Source: Roseobacter sp.
GTDB lineage: Bacteria > Pseudomonadota > Alphaproteobacteria > Rhodobacterales > Rhodobacteraceae
Direction: 5' to 3'
NCBI GenBank assembly: GCA_015665415.1
Contig: JADFAE010000015.1
Span: 1 to 64,000 of the forward strand
DNA length: 64,000 bases
In this document: positions 37,008 through 46,760 of the stretch, in pieces
Layout of the letters: each line of letters begins with the position of its first letter
Position numbering within the stretch: position 1 is the stretch's first letter
Translations under genes and position numbers: made by a program
Notes under the pieces: model-generated
The model's input: the letters and a program-made list of their open reading frames with translations, nothing else
Told to the model about the DNA's origin: nothing
The model's database searches: none

Positions 37008-37577
37008 TTAAAGCGGTTGGACCGCCTCCAGATCAGATTTTGGCAGCGCGGCGCAGAGTTCTGCGGCCGTTTTGCCCAGAATCGGATGGCACCAACCCGG
37101 CCAGATGTCACACAGCGGCACCAGGACAAAAGCTCGGTCCTGCACCCGCGGATGCGGGAGAATCAGCTCAGCGGGGGTTTCGCTCATCTGCTGCTCCAGC
37201 GGCAGGTCGCGCCAAGCCTGATACCCATCCAGATCAGGCAAGACGGTCTCACCCAAGGCGATGAGATCCAGATCCAATGTCCGCATCCCCCAGCGCTGAT
37301 CACGCTGGCGTGCATATTTCTGTTCCACCTCGTGCAGGTGTGCCAGCAGAGCTTTGGCTGACAACGCGGTCTCCACCGTCAAAACAGCGTTAATATAATC
37401 CGGCCCGGCCCCCACCGGGAAACATGGGGTTTGAAAAAGTCGGGAAGTTTGGCAAGCTTCTCCCAATAGGAGAATAAGATCTTGAATTGCAGCCTCAAGC
37501 ACTTGCGACGATGTCATCTCGCCCAAGGGTAGGTTGCCCCCCAACGCAATGATCGCTTTTGTTTGCAAAATCGTCAC
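37008..37577 (-). CDS. folK: 2-amino-4-hydroxy-6-hydroxymethyldihydropteridine pyrophosphokinase
   Basis: 189-residue HPPK of folate synthesis; moves pyrophosphate from ATP to the pterin. ALGGNL begins the fold, and RWGMRTLDLDLI followed by LPHPRVQDRAFVLVPL are the family's signature. The start is a GTG with GAGG six bases upstream. It is the first gene of the leftward housekeeping run, divergent from the labA-like gene. Confidence 0.94.
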   Translation of the reverse strand: MTILQTKAIIALGGNLPLGEMTSSQVLEAAIQDLILLLGEACQTSRLFQTPCFPVGAGPDYINAVLTVETALSAKALLAHLHEVEQKYARQRDQRWGMRTLDLDLIALGETVLPDLDGYQAWRDLPLEQQMSETPAELILPHPRVQDRAFVLVPLCDIWPGWCHPILGKTAAELCAALPKSDLEAVQPL

Positions 37578-37712
37578 TTTTGACCTCGTTTAGGAAAAAC
37601 CGTATACTTGAAGCAGGTGCCAAAGTACTTACAATATGTCCACCCGTTTCGCCGCACCAAATTCACTCACGGATCATTAGGCGCAAACGGATTTACCGGA
37701 AGGACACTTTAG

Positions 37713-38285
37713 ATGTTTTATAAAGACGAACGGCTTGCGCTGTTCATAGACGGTTCAAATCTCTACGCCGCTGCCAAGGCGCTTGGGTTTGATATCGACT
37801 ACAAGCTTTTGCGGCAGGAATTTATGCGTCGCGGAAAGCTTTTGCGTGCCTTTTATTATACGGCCCTGCTGGAAAACGACGAATATTCCCCCATCCGCCC
37901 CCTTGTCGATTGGCTGCATTACAATGGTTTTACCATGGTGACCAAGCCTGCCAAGGAATACACGGACAGCATGGGTCGCCGTAAGGTCAAAGGCAATATG
38001 GACATCGAGCTCACGGTGGATGCCATGGAACTGGCTCCGCGCGTGGATCATGTTGTGCTGTTTTCTGGCGACGGGGACTTCCGCCCGCTGATTGCCAGCC
38101 TGCAGCGCCAGGGGGTCCGCGTCTCGGTCGTCTCCACCATTCGCAGTCAGCCGCCGATGATTTCGGATGAGTTGCGCCGCCAAGCGGACAATTTCATCGA
38201 GCTGGAAGAGCTGAAAGACGTGATCGGTCGCCCGCCACGGGAACATCCGGCTGACACCCGCTCGGTCTCTGCCGTCCCCGGCTAA
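37713..38285 (+). CDS. LabA-like NYN-domain protein
   Basis: 190-residue PIN-like NYN nuclease-fold protein. The acidic residues expected for a metal site lie in ALFIDGSNLY, NMDIELTVDAM and LFSGDGDFRPL. The family was named from cyanobacterial LabA, a circadian output repressor; several relatives are predicted RNases. GGAAGGA precedes the ATG. The downstream 270 bases are unusually hairpin-rich and end in a terminator, so RNA-level control is possible. Confidence 0.88.
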   Translation: MFYKDERLALFIDGSNLYAAAKALGFDIDYKLLRQEFMRRGKLLRAFYYTALLENDEYSPIRPLVDWLHYNGFTMVTKPAKEYTDSMGRRKVKGNMDIELTVDAMELAPRVDHVVLFSGDGDFRPLIASLQRQGVRVSVVSTIRSQPPMISDELRRQADNFIELEELKDVIGRPPREHPADTRSVSAVPG

Positions 38286-38557
38286 GCCCAGCACAATCGC
38301 ACGCGCCAGGTTCGAAAGCTTTCACGGGCAACGCGAGGCGTCTCTGGCTTGCGGACCCTGGGCTTCAGCCCAGGGGTTCGGCCTTGGCTGTACGAATTCG
38401 ACACAGAGTTTCAAGGCGGGTTTTCACTCGAACCCGCCTTGAAGGCCCCGCTGCGCAAGCACACTCCTGCAAGCGCAACCCACTCCCCGCAACCCCGACG
38501 GAAAAACTTATCAGCAGGCCCAGCGCCTTTCTGCTGTGCAGGGGCCTGGTCTTTTTT
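38286..38557 (+). ncRNA. Structured 3' region or candidate small RNA after the labA-like gene
   Basis: Non-coding interval with ordered hairpins on the plus strand: CCCTGGGC-TTCA-GCCCAGGG at 38356-38375 (8-pair stem, tetraloop), a perfect 13-pair stem TTCAAGGCGGGTT / AACCCGCCTTGAA at 38410-38443, and a T-ended hairpin at 38515-38557. No known RNA family (4.5S, tmRNA, 6S, RNase P) was recognised and no promoter pair is convincing, so it may be only a long 3' UTR. Confidence 0.35.
38515..38557 (+). terminator. Rho-independent terminator after the labA-like gene
   Basis: Arms CAGGCCC (38515-38521) and GGGCCTG (38542-38548), then GTC and six T residues. It lies 230 bases past the labA-like stop and just before the stop of the convergent hybrid kinase gene. 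Confidence 0.75.
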
Positions 38558-38564
38558 AACCGTC

Positions 38565-40796
38565 CTATCCCCGAGGCAAAGCCGCGCGATTGCCAGCCTG
38601 GCCTAGAGCCTGACTGTGGGCCTGCATCGTCGGCAATTGCTGACGGATGACGGTTTCCAACCCGGCAATGGTCACTGGTTTGGAAACATATGCATCCATC
38701 CCCTCAGACATGCAGGTCTCGGCCTCACCGGCCAGCGCATTTGCGGTCACAGCCACAATCGGCGTGTGCTTCAACCGCTGCTGCTCTTCGATTTCACGAA
38801 TGATGCGAGTCAGTTCGAAACCATCCATGACCGGCATCTGGCAATCCGTTAGAATGAGATCGAAATCTCCCTGCTTCCAGGCCGCAAGACAGTCCGCCCC
38901 ATTGCGCACAAGCGTCACTTCACAGCCCAGCAAAGCGAGCTGATCTTTGACAACCGCGCGGTTGATCTCATTGTCTTCAGCAACCAGAATATGGACCCCC
39001 GTCGGCCGCTTGGGCAGGGCCGCTCCCACCGGGTCCAGTTGCAACCCGCTATGCTTGCTGCGTCCAGCCACCCGCGCCAGAGCCTCCCAGAACTCGCTTG
39101 GCAGAACCGGCCCCACCTGGACCATGGCCCGACGATTGTTGCGGGGCTCAGGCACAGAGCCAGCCTTTGAGCTCAACTCCAGCAGGCGTAGGTCCGGCAG
39201 TTCGTTTTCCAGTCTTCCCTGAAACCAGCCGTCGCGGTGATTGCCAGGTTCCCGCTCGGGCAGGATAAAGACCGTGTCCTCACCGGACAAACGGGCTAGC
39301 GCCAGGAACTCCTCTCGGTCGCGCACCCACTTCAGGTCACAATCTGCCGCCAGAACATAGGCAGGCCAGCTGCAGCTCGCCTCCGTCTCTGGCATCATTG
39401 CCACGACTTTTACCCCTGCTAGCCTGGGCGCCTTGATTGGCCCCGATGGCGCATTGATCGGCAGTCGGACGGTAAACAGGCTGCCTTCCTCCGGGGCGCT
39501 TTCGACTGAAACCTCGCCCCCCATTTGGGAAACCAACTGACGCACGATGGTGAGGCCAAGCCCGTTACCCTTGATCATACTTTTGGCAACAACGCTGCTG
39601 CGCTCGAAAGGGGCAAAAATCGCCTCCTGCACCTCCGGATCGATGCCAATGCCGTTGTCTTGTACCAAGAAGTCTATCCAGCCGGGCTCTCGCATCTCGA
39701 CCCGCAACCCAACCTTACCCGGCCGGTGTCCGATCTCGGATATCGCAGACGGTTCAGAGAATTTGATGCCGTTTCCCAGCAAGTTGATCAGGATCTGCCG
39801 CAATCGGCCCGCATCCCCCATCATGGTATCCGGCAGATCCACCTGGAGAGACAGCGACAGCTCCACCTGCATCTGCCCGGCATGTGGCCGCAAGGTCGCC
39901 ATCGCCCCTTCGATCAAGGGCACAAGACGCATCGGTGCCTGCACCAGCTCCATCTTGCCCGCCTCGATCCGGGACACGTCGAGAATATCATCGATGATCC
40001 ACAATAGCGCGGTCGAAGAGTCCTGGATTGTCGAAAGGATACGACGTTGCTCGGGGGTCAGATCCGTATTTTCCAGCACTTCCGCCATTCCCAGCACCCC
40101 GTTCATCGGGGTGCGGATCTCATGGCTCATGGCGGCCAGGAATTCACTTTTGGCCCGATTCGCACGGCTCTCTTCCTGATGCGCATGCAGCAGATCTTCG
40201 CTATAGCTGTCGGCCAATTGCCCAAAGGCCATCATTTCAACAATTATGATCGTAAATATCGTGGCCAGCACCCCGCCTGACAAATAGGGCTCAAGCTGAC
40301 CTGCCTCCAATATCGGTGGTCCAAAAAAGCCGGGACCCAAAAAGCGAAACAGCAGCCAGCTGCCCAGAATCACGCCCAGCAACAGCAGGATCAGCGGTTT
40401 TTCCCGCCGCATCGAAAAAGTCATGAATGGCCCGCCCAGCAGAACTGCAAACAGCAACTCGACCTTGCTGGTCGCAGGTAAGGAAAAAACCGCACCCATG
40501 ACGGCCATCAGGCCAGTTGAAAACCAGATCAGCCGCGCCAAAAGCTTGCGCTCAGATCGGATCAGAATGGCAGCCGCCGTTGAGCCGATGATCGCCAATG
40601 AAGCAAGCCCCACCACAACGGGTTCCTGCACGACAATGCCAAACACAATCCACAGCGCACCAAGTGCCACCACCACGTTCGAAGTGCTGCGCACGGTGCG
40701 AAATCGTCGCTCCATCATCGACAGGTGCTGCTGGCGCTGAAATTCGGTCCAGCCTGCCATGCCGTTCATTTCTACTTGATCCGCTTTTTCCAACAC
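38565..40796 (-). CDS. Hybrid histidine kinase with degenerate and intact receiver domains
   Basis: 743 residues. An N-terminal membrane region with about six helices (residues 40-190) lacks a recognisable sensor module. Next come HisKA with the phospho-acceptor in [12 protein letters not shown] and HATPase with NGIGIDP and [12 protein letters not shown] segment of about 120 residues then looks like a receiver without the Asp, followed by a true receiver ([22 protein letters not shown] with Asp). There is no Hpt domain, so phosphate must go to a partner elsewhere. The GTG start is a guess; the ATG nine codons on is also possible. Confidence 0.87.
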   Translation of the reverse strand: MLEKADQVEMNGMAGWTEFQRQQHLSMMERRFRTVRSTSNVVVALGALWIVFGIVVQEPVVVGLASLAIIGSTAAAILIRSERKLLARLIWFSTGLMAVMGAVFSLPATSKVELLFAVLLGGPFMTFSMRREKPLILLLLGVILGSWLLFRFLGPGFFGPPILEAGQLEPYLSGGVLATIFTIIIVEMMAFGQLADSYSEDLLHAHQEESRANRAKSEFLAAMSHEIRTPMNGVLGMAEVLENTDLTPEQRRILSTIQDSSTALLWIIDDILDVSRIEAGKMELVQAPMRLVPLIEGAMATLRPHAGQMQVELSLSLQVDLPDTMMGDAGRLRQILINLLGNGIKFSEPSAISEIGHRPGKVGLRVEMREPGWIDFLVQDNGIGIDPEVQEAIFAPFERSSVVAKSMIKGNGLGLTIVRQLVSQMGGEVSVESAPEEGSLFTVRLPINAPSGPIKAPRLAGVKVVAMMPETEASCSWPAYVLAADCDLKWVRDREEFLALARLSGEDTVFILPEREPGNHRDGWFQGRLENELPDLRLLELSSKAGSVPEPRNNRRAMVQVGPVLPSEFWEALARVAGRSKHSGLQLDPVGAALPKRPTGVHILVAEDNEINRAVVKDQLALLGCEVTLVRNGADCLAAWKQGDFDLILTDCQMPVMDGFELTRIIREIEEQQRLKHTPIVAVTANALAGEAETCMSEGMDAYVSKPVTIAGLETVIRQQLPTMQAHSQALGQAGNRAALPRG

Positions 40797-40977
40797 GCTG
40801 CCTCGCCATCACCTGCATTCACAACAGGTCCTCTTTAGCCACGCTCGGTTAATATTCCCCTCCTTGCGCCCCCTGCTGACCCTGACCCTGCGCCGCGAGA
40901 CACCTGTTGTCAGGATTGGCCGCCGGACTGGACCTTGCTGCAGCAAAGCCTTAGATCTGCCTTTCAAGGAGACGCCC

Positions 40978-41931
40978 ATGACCAAACCTGTCCTCACCCT
41001 CTATCTGGCTGCGCCGCGTGGTTTTTGCGCTGGCGTCGATCGTGCCATCAAGATTGTCGAGATGGCCCTGGAGAAATGGGGCGCGCCGGTCTATGTCCGC
41101 CACGAGATCGTGCACAACAAATTTGTGGTCGATGGGTTGCGGGCCAAAGGCGCGGTCTTTGTCGAAGAGCTGGATGAATGCCCTCAGGACCGGCCCGTGA
41201 TCTTTTCGGCCCACGGGGTGCCAAAATCGGTGCCTGCGGCAGCCGAAGCCCGACAGATGGTCTATGTCGATGCCACCTGCCCGCTGGTCAGCAAGGTTCA
41301 CATCGAAGCCCAACGCCATGCCGAAGTCGGGCTGCAGATGATCATGATCGGCCACAAGGGCCACCCCGAAACCATCGGCACCATGGGGCAATTGCCCGAA
41401 GGCGAGGTCATTCTGGTGGAGACCCCCGAAGATGTGGCCGATGTTGAGGTCCGCGACCCCGCGCGCCTGGCCTATGTCACCCAGACCACATTGTCGGTGG
41501 ATGACACCAAGGGTATCGTCGCCGCATTGGAAGCCCGCTTTCCGCAGATTGTCGGCCCCCACAAGGAAGACATCTGCTACGCCACCACCAACCGGCAGGA
41601 AGCGGTCAAGGCAGTGGCTCCCAAATCCGATGCGCTGCTGGTGGTTGGCGCGCCAAACTCCTCCAACTCGCGTCGTCTGGTCGAGGTCGGCTCCAAGGCC
41701 GGCTGTGCCTATGCCCAGCTGGTCCAGCGCGCCGAAAATATCGACTGGCGCGCACTTGAAGGGATCTCGAGCATTGCCATCACCGCCGGGGCCTCTGCTC
41801 CGGAACTGTTGGTCAATGAGGTGATCGATGCCTTTCGCGCCCGCTTTGACGTCACCGTCGAAGTGGTGGAAACGGCAGTGGAACGGGTGGAATTCAAGGT
41901 GCCGCGGGTGTTGCGTCAGGCCGCCAGCTAA
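40978..41931 (+). CDS. ispH: 4-hydroxy-3-methylbut-2-enyl diphosphate reductase
   Basis: Last enzyme of the MEP isoprenoid pathway; makes IPP and DMAPP with a [4Fe-4S] cluster. 317 residues with the three cluster Cys in [22 protein letters not shown] and [11 protein letters not shown], and [10 protein letters not shown] near the active site. The open frame starts 38 codons earlier, but the ATG with AAGGAG six bases upstream begins right at the family N-terminus. Confidence 0.97.
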   Translation: MTKPVLTLYLAAPRGFCAGVDRAIKIVEMALEKWGAPVYVRHEIVHNKFVVDGLRAKGAVFVEELDECPQDRPVIFSAHGVPKSVPAAAEARQMVYVDATCPLVSKVHIEAQRHAEVGLQMIMIGHKGHPETIGTMGQLPEGEVILVETPEDVADVEVRDPARLAYVTQTTLSVDDTKGIVAALEARFPQIVGPHKEDICYATTNRQEAVKAVAPKSDALLVVGAPNSSNSRRLVEVGSKAGCAYAQLVQRAENIDWRALEGISSIAITAGASAPELLVNEVIDAFRARFDVTVEVVETAVERVEFKVPRVLRQAAS

Positions 41932-42044
41932 GCGCCCTCCTTCTTTCGCATAAATTGCTGGACTGGCTGGTTTACGCCTGCCGCCTCTGCCCCTAGGTTG
42001 ATCCCGTTCATTCGACGAACAGCCTTATGCAAGGAGGGAAACCC

Positions 42045-42659
42045 GTGATTTCCATGCAGTTTCTGATCACCGCCTTTGTCGTTGTCCTGGCCCCGGGCAC
42101 CGGGGTTCTCTACACGCTGGCCCTGGGCCTGGGACAGGGGGCACGCCCGGCGATCTGGGCCGCATTGGGCTGCACCCTCGGTATCCTGCCGCATCTGGTC
42201 GCCGCCACCCTGGGGTTGGCAGCGGTCCTGCACAGCTCAGCGCTACTGTTTCAGATCGTGAAATTCCTCGGCGTGCTCTATCTGCTCTACCTGGCCTGGC
42301 AGGCCCTACGCGCAGGTGGGGCGCTGACGATCTCCTCGGATACCAAGATACAATCGGGGCTGCGCATCGCACAGCGCGGGGCCCTGATCAATATCCTGAA
42401 CCCGAAACTCTCGGTGTTTTTCCTCGCCCTGCTGCCGCCGTTCCTGTCGGGGGATCCGACAACGGCAACGCTCGAGATGTCCCTGCTGGGCGGCATCTTC
42501 ATGGCGCTCACCTTTGCGATCTTTGTGCTTTATGGTTATTTTGCAGCCCAGGCGCGACAGTTTGTACTGGGCTCCGAAACTGTGTTGAAGTGGCTCAATC
42601 GCGGCTTTGCCGGGCTTTTTGCGGCACTGGCGGCGCGGCTTGCCATCGAACGCGCCTGA
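42045..42659 (+). CDS. LysE/RhtB-family exporter
   Basis: 204-residue membrane protein with six predicted helices. VVLAPGTGVLYTLALGLGQG at the start is a PGP-loop variant and INILNPKLSVFFLA carries the family's NPK. The GTG start at 42045 has AAGGAGG seven bases upstream; other nearby ATGs lie inside or after this site. It is a second LysE-type protein in the window, not closely similar to the one near acpS. Substrate unknown. Confidence 0.87.
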   Translation: MISMQFLITAFVVVLAPGTGVLYTLALGLGQGARPAIWAALGCTLGILPHLVAATLGLAAVLHSSALLFQIVKFLGVLYLLYLAWQALRAGGALTISSDTKIQSGLRIAQRGALINILNPKLSVFFLALLPPFLSGDPTTATLEMSLLGGIFMALTFAIFVLYGYFAAQARQFVLGSETVLKWLNRGFAGLFAALAARLAIERA

Positions 42660-42697
42660 TCCACGCCGATTTTCCTTCTCGAACCCGAGGTCCTGCC

Positions 42698-43291
42698 ATG
42701 AGCGACGCCGAAACCCTCCGCATCTATGACACCAACGCCGCGGATTACGCCAAAAAGAACCAAGACGAGCTCAGCAGCAATCCGCGCCTGCTGGACTTCA
42801 TCACCGCTTGCCGCCCGGGTGGGCGAGTGCTGGATCTGGGTTGTGGGCCGGGCACCTCGGCTGCGGTGATGGCCAAGGCCGGCCTCAAACCGGATGCAAC
42901 GGATGCCTCGACAGAGATGGTCGCCTTGGCCAAGGCCCATGCCGGTGTGAACGCCCTGCAGGCCAGCTTTGAGGAGATCACCGGCGACGACCTCTATGAG
43001 GGGATCTGGGCCAGTTTCAGCCTGCTGCATGCGCCCCGCAGCGCAATGCCCGGCCACCTGGCCGCAATAAAACGCGCGCTCCGGCCTGGCGGCGTCTTTT
43101 ATATCGGTCTCAAGATGGGTAAAGGCGAGGCCCGCGACGCCCTTGGGCGGCTCTATACCTACTACGAGGAAGACGAATTGAAAGATCTGCTCAAGACCGC
43201 CGGTTTTACCGTGCTGGACTGCACCTTTGGCGAATCCGAAGGGCTGGATGGTGTAGTGGCACCCTGGATTTCGGTGGCAACCCATGGCTGA
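42698..43291 (+). CDS. SAM-dependent class I methyltransferase
   Basis: 197 residues. The SAM-binding motif [15 protein letters not shown] is at about residues 47-61, with the acidic residue of motif II in [25 protein letters not shown] is motif IV-like. It resembles UbiE/SmtA-type small-molecule methyltransferases; the target is unknown. The ATG at 42698 follows CCGAGG. It overlaps the rnhA start by eight bases. Confidence 0.88.
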   Translation: MSDAETLRIYDTNAADYAKKNQDELSSNPRLLDFITACRPGGRVLDLGCGPGTSAAVMAKAGLKPDATDASTEMVALAKAHAGVNALQASFEEITGDDLYEGIWASFSLLHAPRSAMPGHLAAIKRALRPGGVFYIGLKMGKGEARDALGRLYTYYEEDELKDLLKTAGFTVLDCTFGESEGLDGVVAPWISVATHG

Positions 43292-43751
43292 GCTTTTTGC
43301 CTATACCGATGGCGCCTGTTCCGGCAATCCCGGCCCCGGCGGCTGGGGGGCCCTGCTGCAGGCCATGGACGGCGATACCCTGGTCAAGGAAAAGGAGCTT
43401 AAGGGCGGCGAGGCCAATACCACCAACAACCGGATGGAGCTTCTGGCCGCGATCAATGCTCTGGAAAGCCTGGATCGTCCCTCGGCGCTGACGGTGGTCA
43501 CCGATAGCAACTACGTGAAAAATGGCATCACCGGCTGGATTTTTGGCTGGAAGAAGAACGGTTGGAAAAACGCCGCCAAGAAACCGGTCAAGAATGTCGA
43601 ACTTTGGCAGCGTCTGGATGCGGCCCAAAGCCGCCATCAGGTCACCTGGAAATGGGTTAAGGGCCACGCCGGTCACGCCGAGAACGAACGCGCCGATGAG
43701 CTGGCCCGCGCAGGCATGGCCCCCTTCAAAAAGGGCAAGGCCAAAGCATGA
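43284..43751 (+). CDS. rnhA: Ribonuclease HI
   Basis: 155 residues. It cuts the RNA of RNA/DNA hybrids. The catalytic carboxylates lie in [30 protein letters not shown] and RADELAR, so the DEDD set is complete. It overlaps the methyltransferase upstream by eight bases and the next membrane-protein gene by four. Confidence 0.97.
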   Translation: MAELFAYTDGACSGNPGPGGWGALLQAMDGDTLVKEKELKGGEANTTNNRMELLAAINALESLDRPSALTVVTDSNYVKNGITGWIFGWKKNGWKNAAKKPVKNVELWQRLDAAQSRHQVTWKWVKGHAGHAENERADELARAGMAPFKKGKAKA

Positions 43752-44371
43752 GCCTGGTCACGCTGCTCGACTATGCCTCGGTCCTGGTCTTTGCCCTGAC
43801 CGGCGCGCTGGTCGCCAGCCGTTCGCAGCTGGATATCGTCGGCTTTGCCTTCATATCTTGCCTGACGGCAGTGGGGGGCGGCACGGTTCGCGATCTGCTG
43901 CTGGGCCGCGACGAGGTGTTCTGGATCGCTGATCCCAACCACATTCTGCTGGCCACAGGCGCGGCGGTAGCGGTGTTCTTTAGCGCCCATCTGGTCGAAA
44001 GCCGGTTGCGCTGGGTCATCTGGCTCGACAGTTTTGCTCTCGCCATCGCGGTCTCTGCCGGCACCGGTGCCGCCGTGGCAATGGGGAAACCTGCCGTCAT
44101 CGTGGTGCTGATGGGCATGGCCACCGGCAGTCTGGGCGGGTTGATGCGCGATGTCGTGGTCGGAGAAGTGCCCTTGGTGCTGAAACAGGGCGAGCTCTAT
44201 ATTACCTGCGCCATGAGCGGGGCCATGGTGGCGGTTGCGGCTCTCTCTTTTGGCCTGGCCTCCGGTCTGGCCCTGATCCTCTGCGCCGTGGTCTGCTGGG
44301 GGTTGCGGGCCGGGTCCATCGCCTTTGGCTGGCACTTGCCGGTTTACAAAAGCCGCCCGCCCAGAAGCTAA
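43748..44371 (+). CDS. TRIC-type (UPF0126) trimeric cation channel family protein
   Basis: 207-residue membrane protein with about seven helices in two repeats. The repeated signature is [12 protein letters not shown] in the first half and [19 protein letters not shown] in the second, as in bacterial TRIC homologues, which conduct K+ or Na+. The start overlaps the rnhA stop by four bases (ATGA). Confidence 0.9.
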   Translation: MSLVTLLDYASVLVFALTGALVASRSQLDIVGFAFISCLTAVGGGTVRDLLLGRDEVFWIADPNHILLATGAAVAVFFSAHLVESRLRWVIWLDSFALAIAVSAGTGAAVAMGKPAVIVVLMGMATGSLGGLMRDVVVGEVPLVLKQGELYITCAMSGAMVAVAALSFGLASGLALILCAVVCWGLRAGSIAFGWHLPVYKSRPPRS

Positions 44372-44381
44372 TGCCTCGACG

Positions 44382-45329
44382 TCAGAGCCCTGGCTGAAAC
44401 CGCATGGCGCCGGGGGGCGCGGGGGTCTGGGCCGCAAGAACCTCCTGACAGCTGCGTATAAAATCCGAAATCAGCGGCTGTTCCCCTGCGCCTTTGCGGC
44501 TGGCCAGAACAATTGATTGCGGCCCCAGATCCGTGGACAGCGGCACCGCGACCACTGCATCGCCATGATAGGTCACAGGATTGGGAGGTTGAAAGGCCAT
44601 CAGGGTAAAACCCAGGCCCTTGCCGACACAGGAGCGCGCCAATTCATAAGACCGGGTCACCAGCGCCACCTCAGGATCCAGCCCGGCCTGGCGCAGCAGA
44701 TCCAGATACCCCGGCCCGACGCTCGGATCCTGTACCAACAGATAGGGCATCCCTTCCAGATCCTGTAACGATACGGCAGCCCGCCGCGCCAAGACGTGTT
44801 GCGCCGACAGCAGTACCTTGGGGCGGACCTCTGCGAGCGGCAGGATGTCAAAGGCATCGCGATCCAGCCCCTGATCATAGGTCAGGATGAGATCAACCTC
44901 GCCCCGATGCAGCAGGTCTTGCATCTCCTGGAAATGGGTCTCAAACACCTCTAGCCGCACCTCGGGCCACTGGTGGCCATGGAGCATCAGGATCGGCGGC
45001 GCAAAGACATAGGCCAGGACGGGATAGCAGCCAAAGCGAATATGGCCGCGGCGGCGCTGCTCCAACCCCTGAAGCCCGGCCTGCAGCTGCTCGCCCTGGG
45101 CCAAAAGATCACTCGCCGCCTGCAGCACCTCGCGGCCAGAGGCCGTCAGCACAATGCCCTGCGCCGGAAACCGATCAAACAGCTTCAGACCGCTCACCTG
45201 CTCCAGCTTGGCCAGTGAGGCGGCAATGGCAGCGGGGGTCATCCCCAGCTCCCGCGCGGCAGCCGCCAGGCTGCCCAAACGTGCGGCGGTGCTGAAATGC
45301 TCCAACTGGCGTAGGGTGAACTTAATCAT
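44382..45329 (-). CDS. LysR-family transcriptional regulator
   Basis: About 315 residues. The N-terminal winged helix (residues 3-62: FTLRQLEHFSTAARLGSLAAAARELG) and the substrate-binding domain (about 90-300) fit CbbR/CysB-type regulators. The frame is open to a TTG at 45359 and an ATG at 45341; the ATG at 45329 is chosen because AAAGGA lies about 12 bases before it and the protein then starts right before the HTH. It is divergent from the TauD-family gene, its likely target. Confidence 0.88.
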   Translation of the reverse strand: MIKFTLRQLEHFSTAARLGSLAAAARELGMTPAAIAASLAKLEQVSGLKLFDRFPAQGIVLTASGREVLQAASDLLAQGEQLQAGLQGLEQRRRGHIRFGCYPVLAYVFAPPILMLHGHQWPEVRLEVFETHFQEMQDLLHRGEVDLILTYDQGLDRDAFDILPLAEVRPKVLLSAQHVLARRAAVSLQDLEGMPYLLVQDPSVGPGYLDLLRQAGLDPEVALVTRSYELARSCVGKGLGFTLMAFQPPNPVTYHGDAVVAVPLSTDLGPQSIVLASRKGAGEQPLISDFIRSCQEVLAAQTPAPPGAMRFQPGL

Positions 45330-45365
45330 CAGTTTTTTCATCCTTTGACGAAAGAACAATATATT

Positions 45366-45383
45366 TTTCCTGACTTTAGGAAA
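45366..45383. promoter_or_regulatory. Candidate LysR-type operator
   Basis: Perfect inverted repeat TTTCCT-N6-AGGAAA in the 91-base gap between the LysR gene and the TauD-family gene. It has the form and spacing of a LysR recognition site (T-N11-A core). Confidence 0.55.
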
Positions 45384-45420
45384 CCCCTAACCTGAAGCCT
45401 GGAAAACAGGAGAAGACGCG

Positions 45421-46257
45421 ATGCAGATCACCCCTCTGACAGGCGGGCTTGGGGCCGAGGTTCACGGCGCCGATATTCGTAACGGGGCTGATTTTTTGCC
45501 CCTGTTCGAGGCCTTCAAGGCCCATTCCGTGCTGGTGATCCGCGCCCAAACCGAGGTCACGCCCGAGGATCACATTGCCTTTGCCGCCCGCTTTGGCCCG
45601 ATCAACGTGAACCGGTTTTTCAAACCCGTTGAGGGCCACCCGGAAATTGCCACTGTGCTCAAGGAAAAGGAGCAGAAATCCGCCATTGGTGAAGGCTGGC
45701 ACACCGATCATTCTTACGATGAGGCCCCGGCCATGGGGTCTTTGCTGCGCGCCATTGAGGTACCACCCTATGGCGGGGATACGCTGTTTGTGTCGATGGC
45801 TCAGGCCTTTGATACCCTGTCGCCTATGATGCAGCGCTTCCTGGAAGGGCTCAGTGCCTGCCACAGCTCGCGCCATGTCTTTGGGGCCGCAGCCCAGGAC
45901 AGCGAGGCCACGCGATCAGGACGGCTGAGAAATGCCGAAGCGGCCACTCAGGACGTGCGCCACCCGGTGGTGATCAAACATCCCTTTTCGGGGCGCAAAT
46001 GCCTATTTGTGAACCCGGTCTTCACCACCGGTATCGAGGGGCTCTCAGAGGCTGAATCTACGGCGCTGTTGCAAATGCTCTATCAGCATTGCCAGCAGCC
46101 AGAGCTGCAGGCCCGGGTGCGCTGGCAGGCAGGGGACATCACCCTTTGGGACAATCGCGCCACCTGGCACAAGGCGATCAATGATTACCACGGCTTTCGC
46201 CGCTACATGCATCGCATCACGGTAGAGGGCTGCAAATTGGACGGGGTCAGCGCTTGA
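45421..46257 (+). CDS. TauD/TfdA-family Fe(II)/2-oxoglutarate dioxygenase
   Basis: 278 residues. The iron-binding His-x-Asp is in EGWHTDHSYDEAPAMGS, and the distal His and the 2-OG Arg are in DNRATWHKAINDYHGFRRYMHRI. The family desulfonates taurine or hydroxylates other small acids. The first iron-ligand loop lengths fit TauD/TfdA broadly, not a specific substrate. CAGGAG is before the ATG. Control by the divergent LysR gene is inferred. Confidence 0.9.
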   Translation: MQITPLTGGLGAEVHGADIRNGADFLPLFEAFKAHSVLVIRAQTEVTPEDHIAFAARFGPINVNRFFKPVEGHPEIATVLKEKEQKSAIGEGWHTDHSYDEAPAMGSLLRAIEVPPYGGDTLFVSMAQAFDTLSPMMQRFLEGLSACHSSRHVFGAAAQDSEATRSGRLRNAEAATQDVRHPVVIKHPFSGRKCLFVNPVFTTGIEGLSEAESTALLQMLYQHCQQPELQARVRWQAGDITLWDNRATWHKAINDYHGFRRYMHRITVEGCKLDGVSA

Positions 46258-46483
46258 TATAGGTCTGCCACAGCCAGATCAGCGCCAGTGCGCCCAGCAC
46301 CGCACCAACAAAGCCGGCCATCATGCCCATAACCGCCAGCAGAGCGCGCAGAAGCAGCCCGCCAATCAGCGCCCCGGCAATGCCGATGACCACGGTGGTG
46401 ATGATATCCGTCTCTATGCGCATCAGCCGCGTCGCCAGAAACCCCGCTGCTGCGCCGATGATGATCAGGAAAACGATGCTCAT
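46247..46483 (-). CDS. GlsB/YeaQ/YmgE-family small membrane protein
   Basis: 78 residues with three hydrophobic segments and the family pattern IIIGAAAGFLATRLM, GIAGALIGGLLL. It is a stress-associated small membrane protein of unknown biochemistry. Its end overlaps the TauD-family gene end by 11 bases on opposite strands. It follows a related small gene read the same way. Confidence 0.8.
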   Translation of the reverse strand: MSIVFLIIIGAAAGFLATRLMRIETDIITTVVIGIAGALIGGLLLRALLAVMGMMAGFVGAVLGALALIWLWQTYIKR

Positions 46484-46510
46484 GTCATGCCCCTATCTGT
46501 GATGCCGCTG

Positions 46511-46732
46511 TCAGCGTCGCCAATGGGTTGGCACGATGATCAGGGCCCCGATGGAGGAGAGGATGGCATTTATCCCCGGCGAGGCAAAGCCAAAGCCAAA
46601 CATGATGCGCACTAAGTAGAACAGAAAGGCGCCGCCAATACAGATGATGATCGAGGGCAGATAGCCATTATGGGTAAAACCGCTTTTCTCGGCGGCATAG
46701 CCGGTAATGCCGGCGATCACCACGGTGCCCAT
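46511..46732 (-). CDS. Small membrane protein, YeaQ/YmgE-like
   Basis: 73 residues with two to three hydrophobic segments: MGTVVIAGITGYAAEKSG, LPSIIICIGGAFLFYLV, INAILSSIGALIIVP. It looks like a diverged YeaQ/YmgE protein and lies 28 bases past the fmt stop. The frame is open far upstream, overlapping fmt, but only the ATG at 46732 gives a sensible start. The neighbouring gene is a second member, suggesting duplication. Confidence 0.65.
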   Translation of the reverse strand: MGTVVIAGITGYAAEKSGFTHNGYLPSIIICIGGAFLFYLVRIMFGFGFASPGINAILSSIGALIIVPTHWRR

Positions 46733-46760
46733 CAAGGTCAGAAACAATGGCCTACTCCTG

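Noticed and set aside
38301-38330. GGTTCGA that suggested a tRNA or tmRNA end
   Set aside because: No matching T-stem or acceptor pairs and no CCA; no tmRNA tag frame.
38349-38606. Open frame after the labA-like gene
   Set aside because: It runs through three strong hairpins and a terminator and has no ribosome-binding site.
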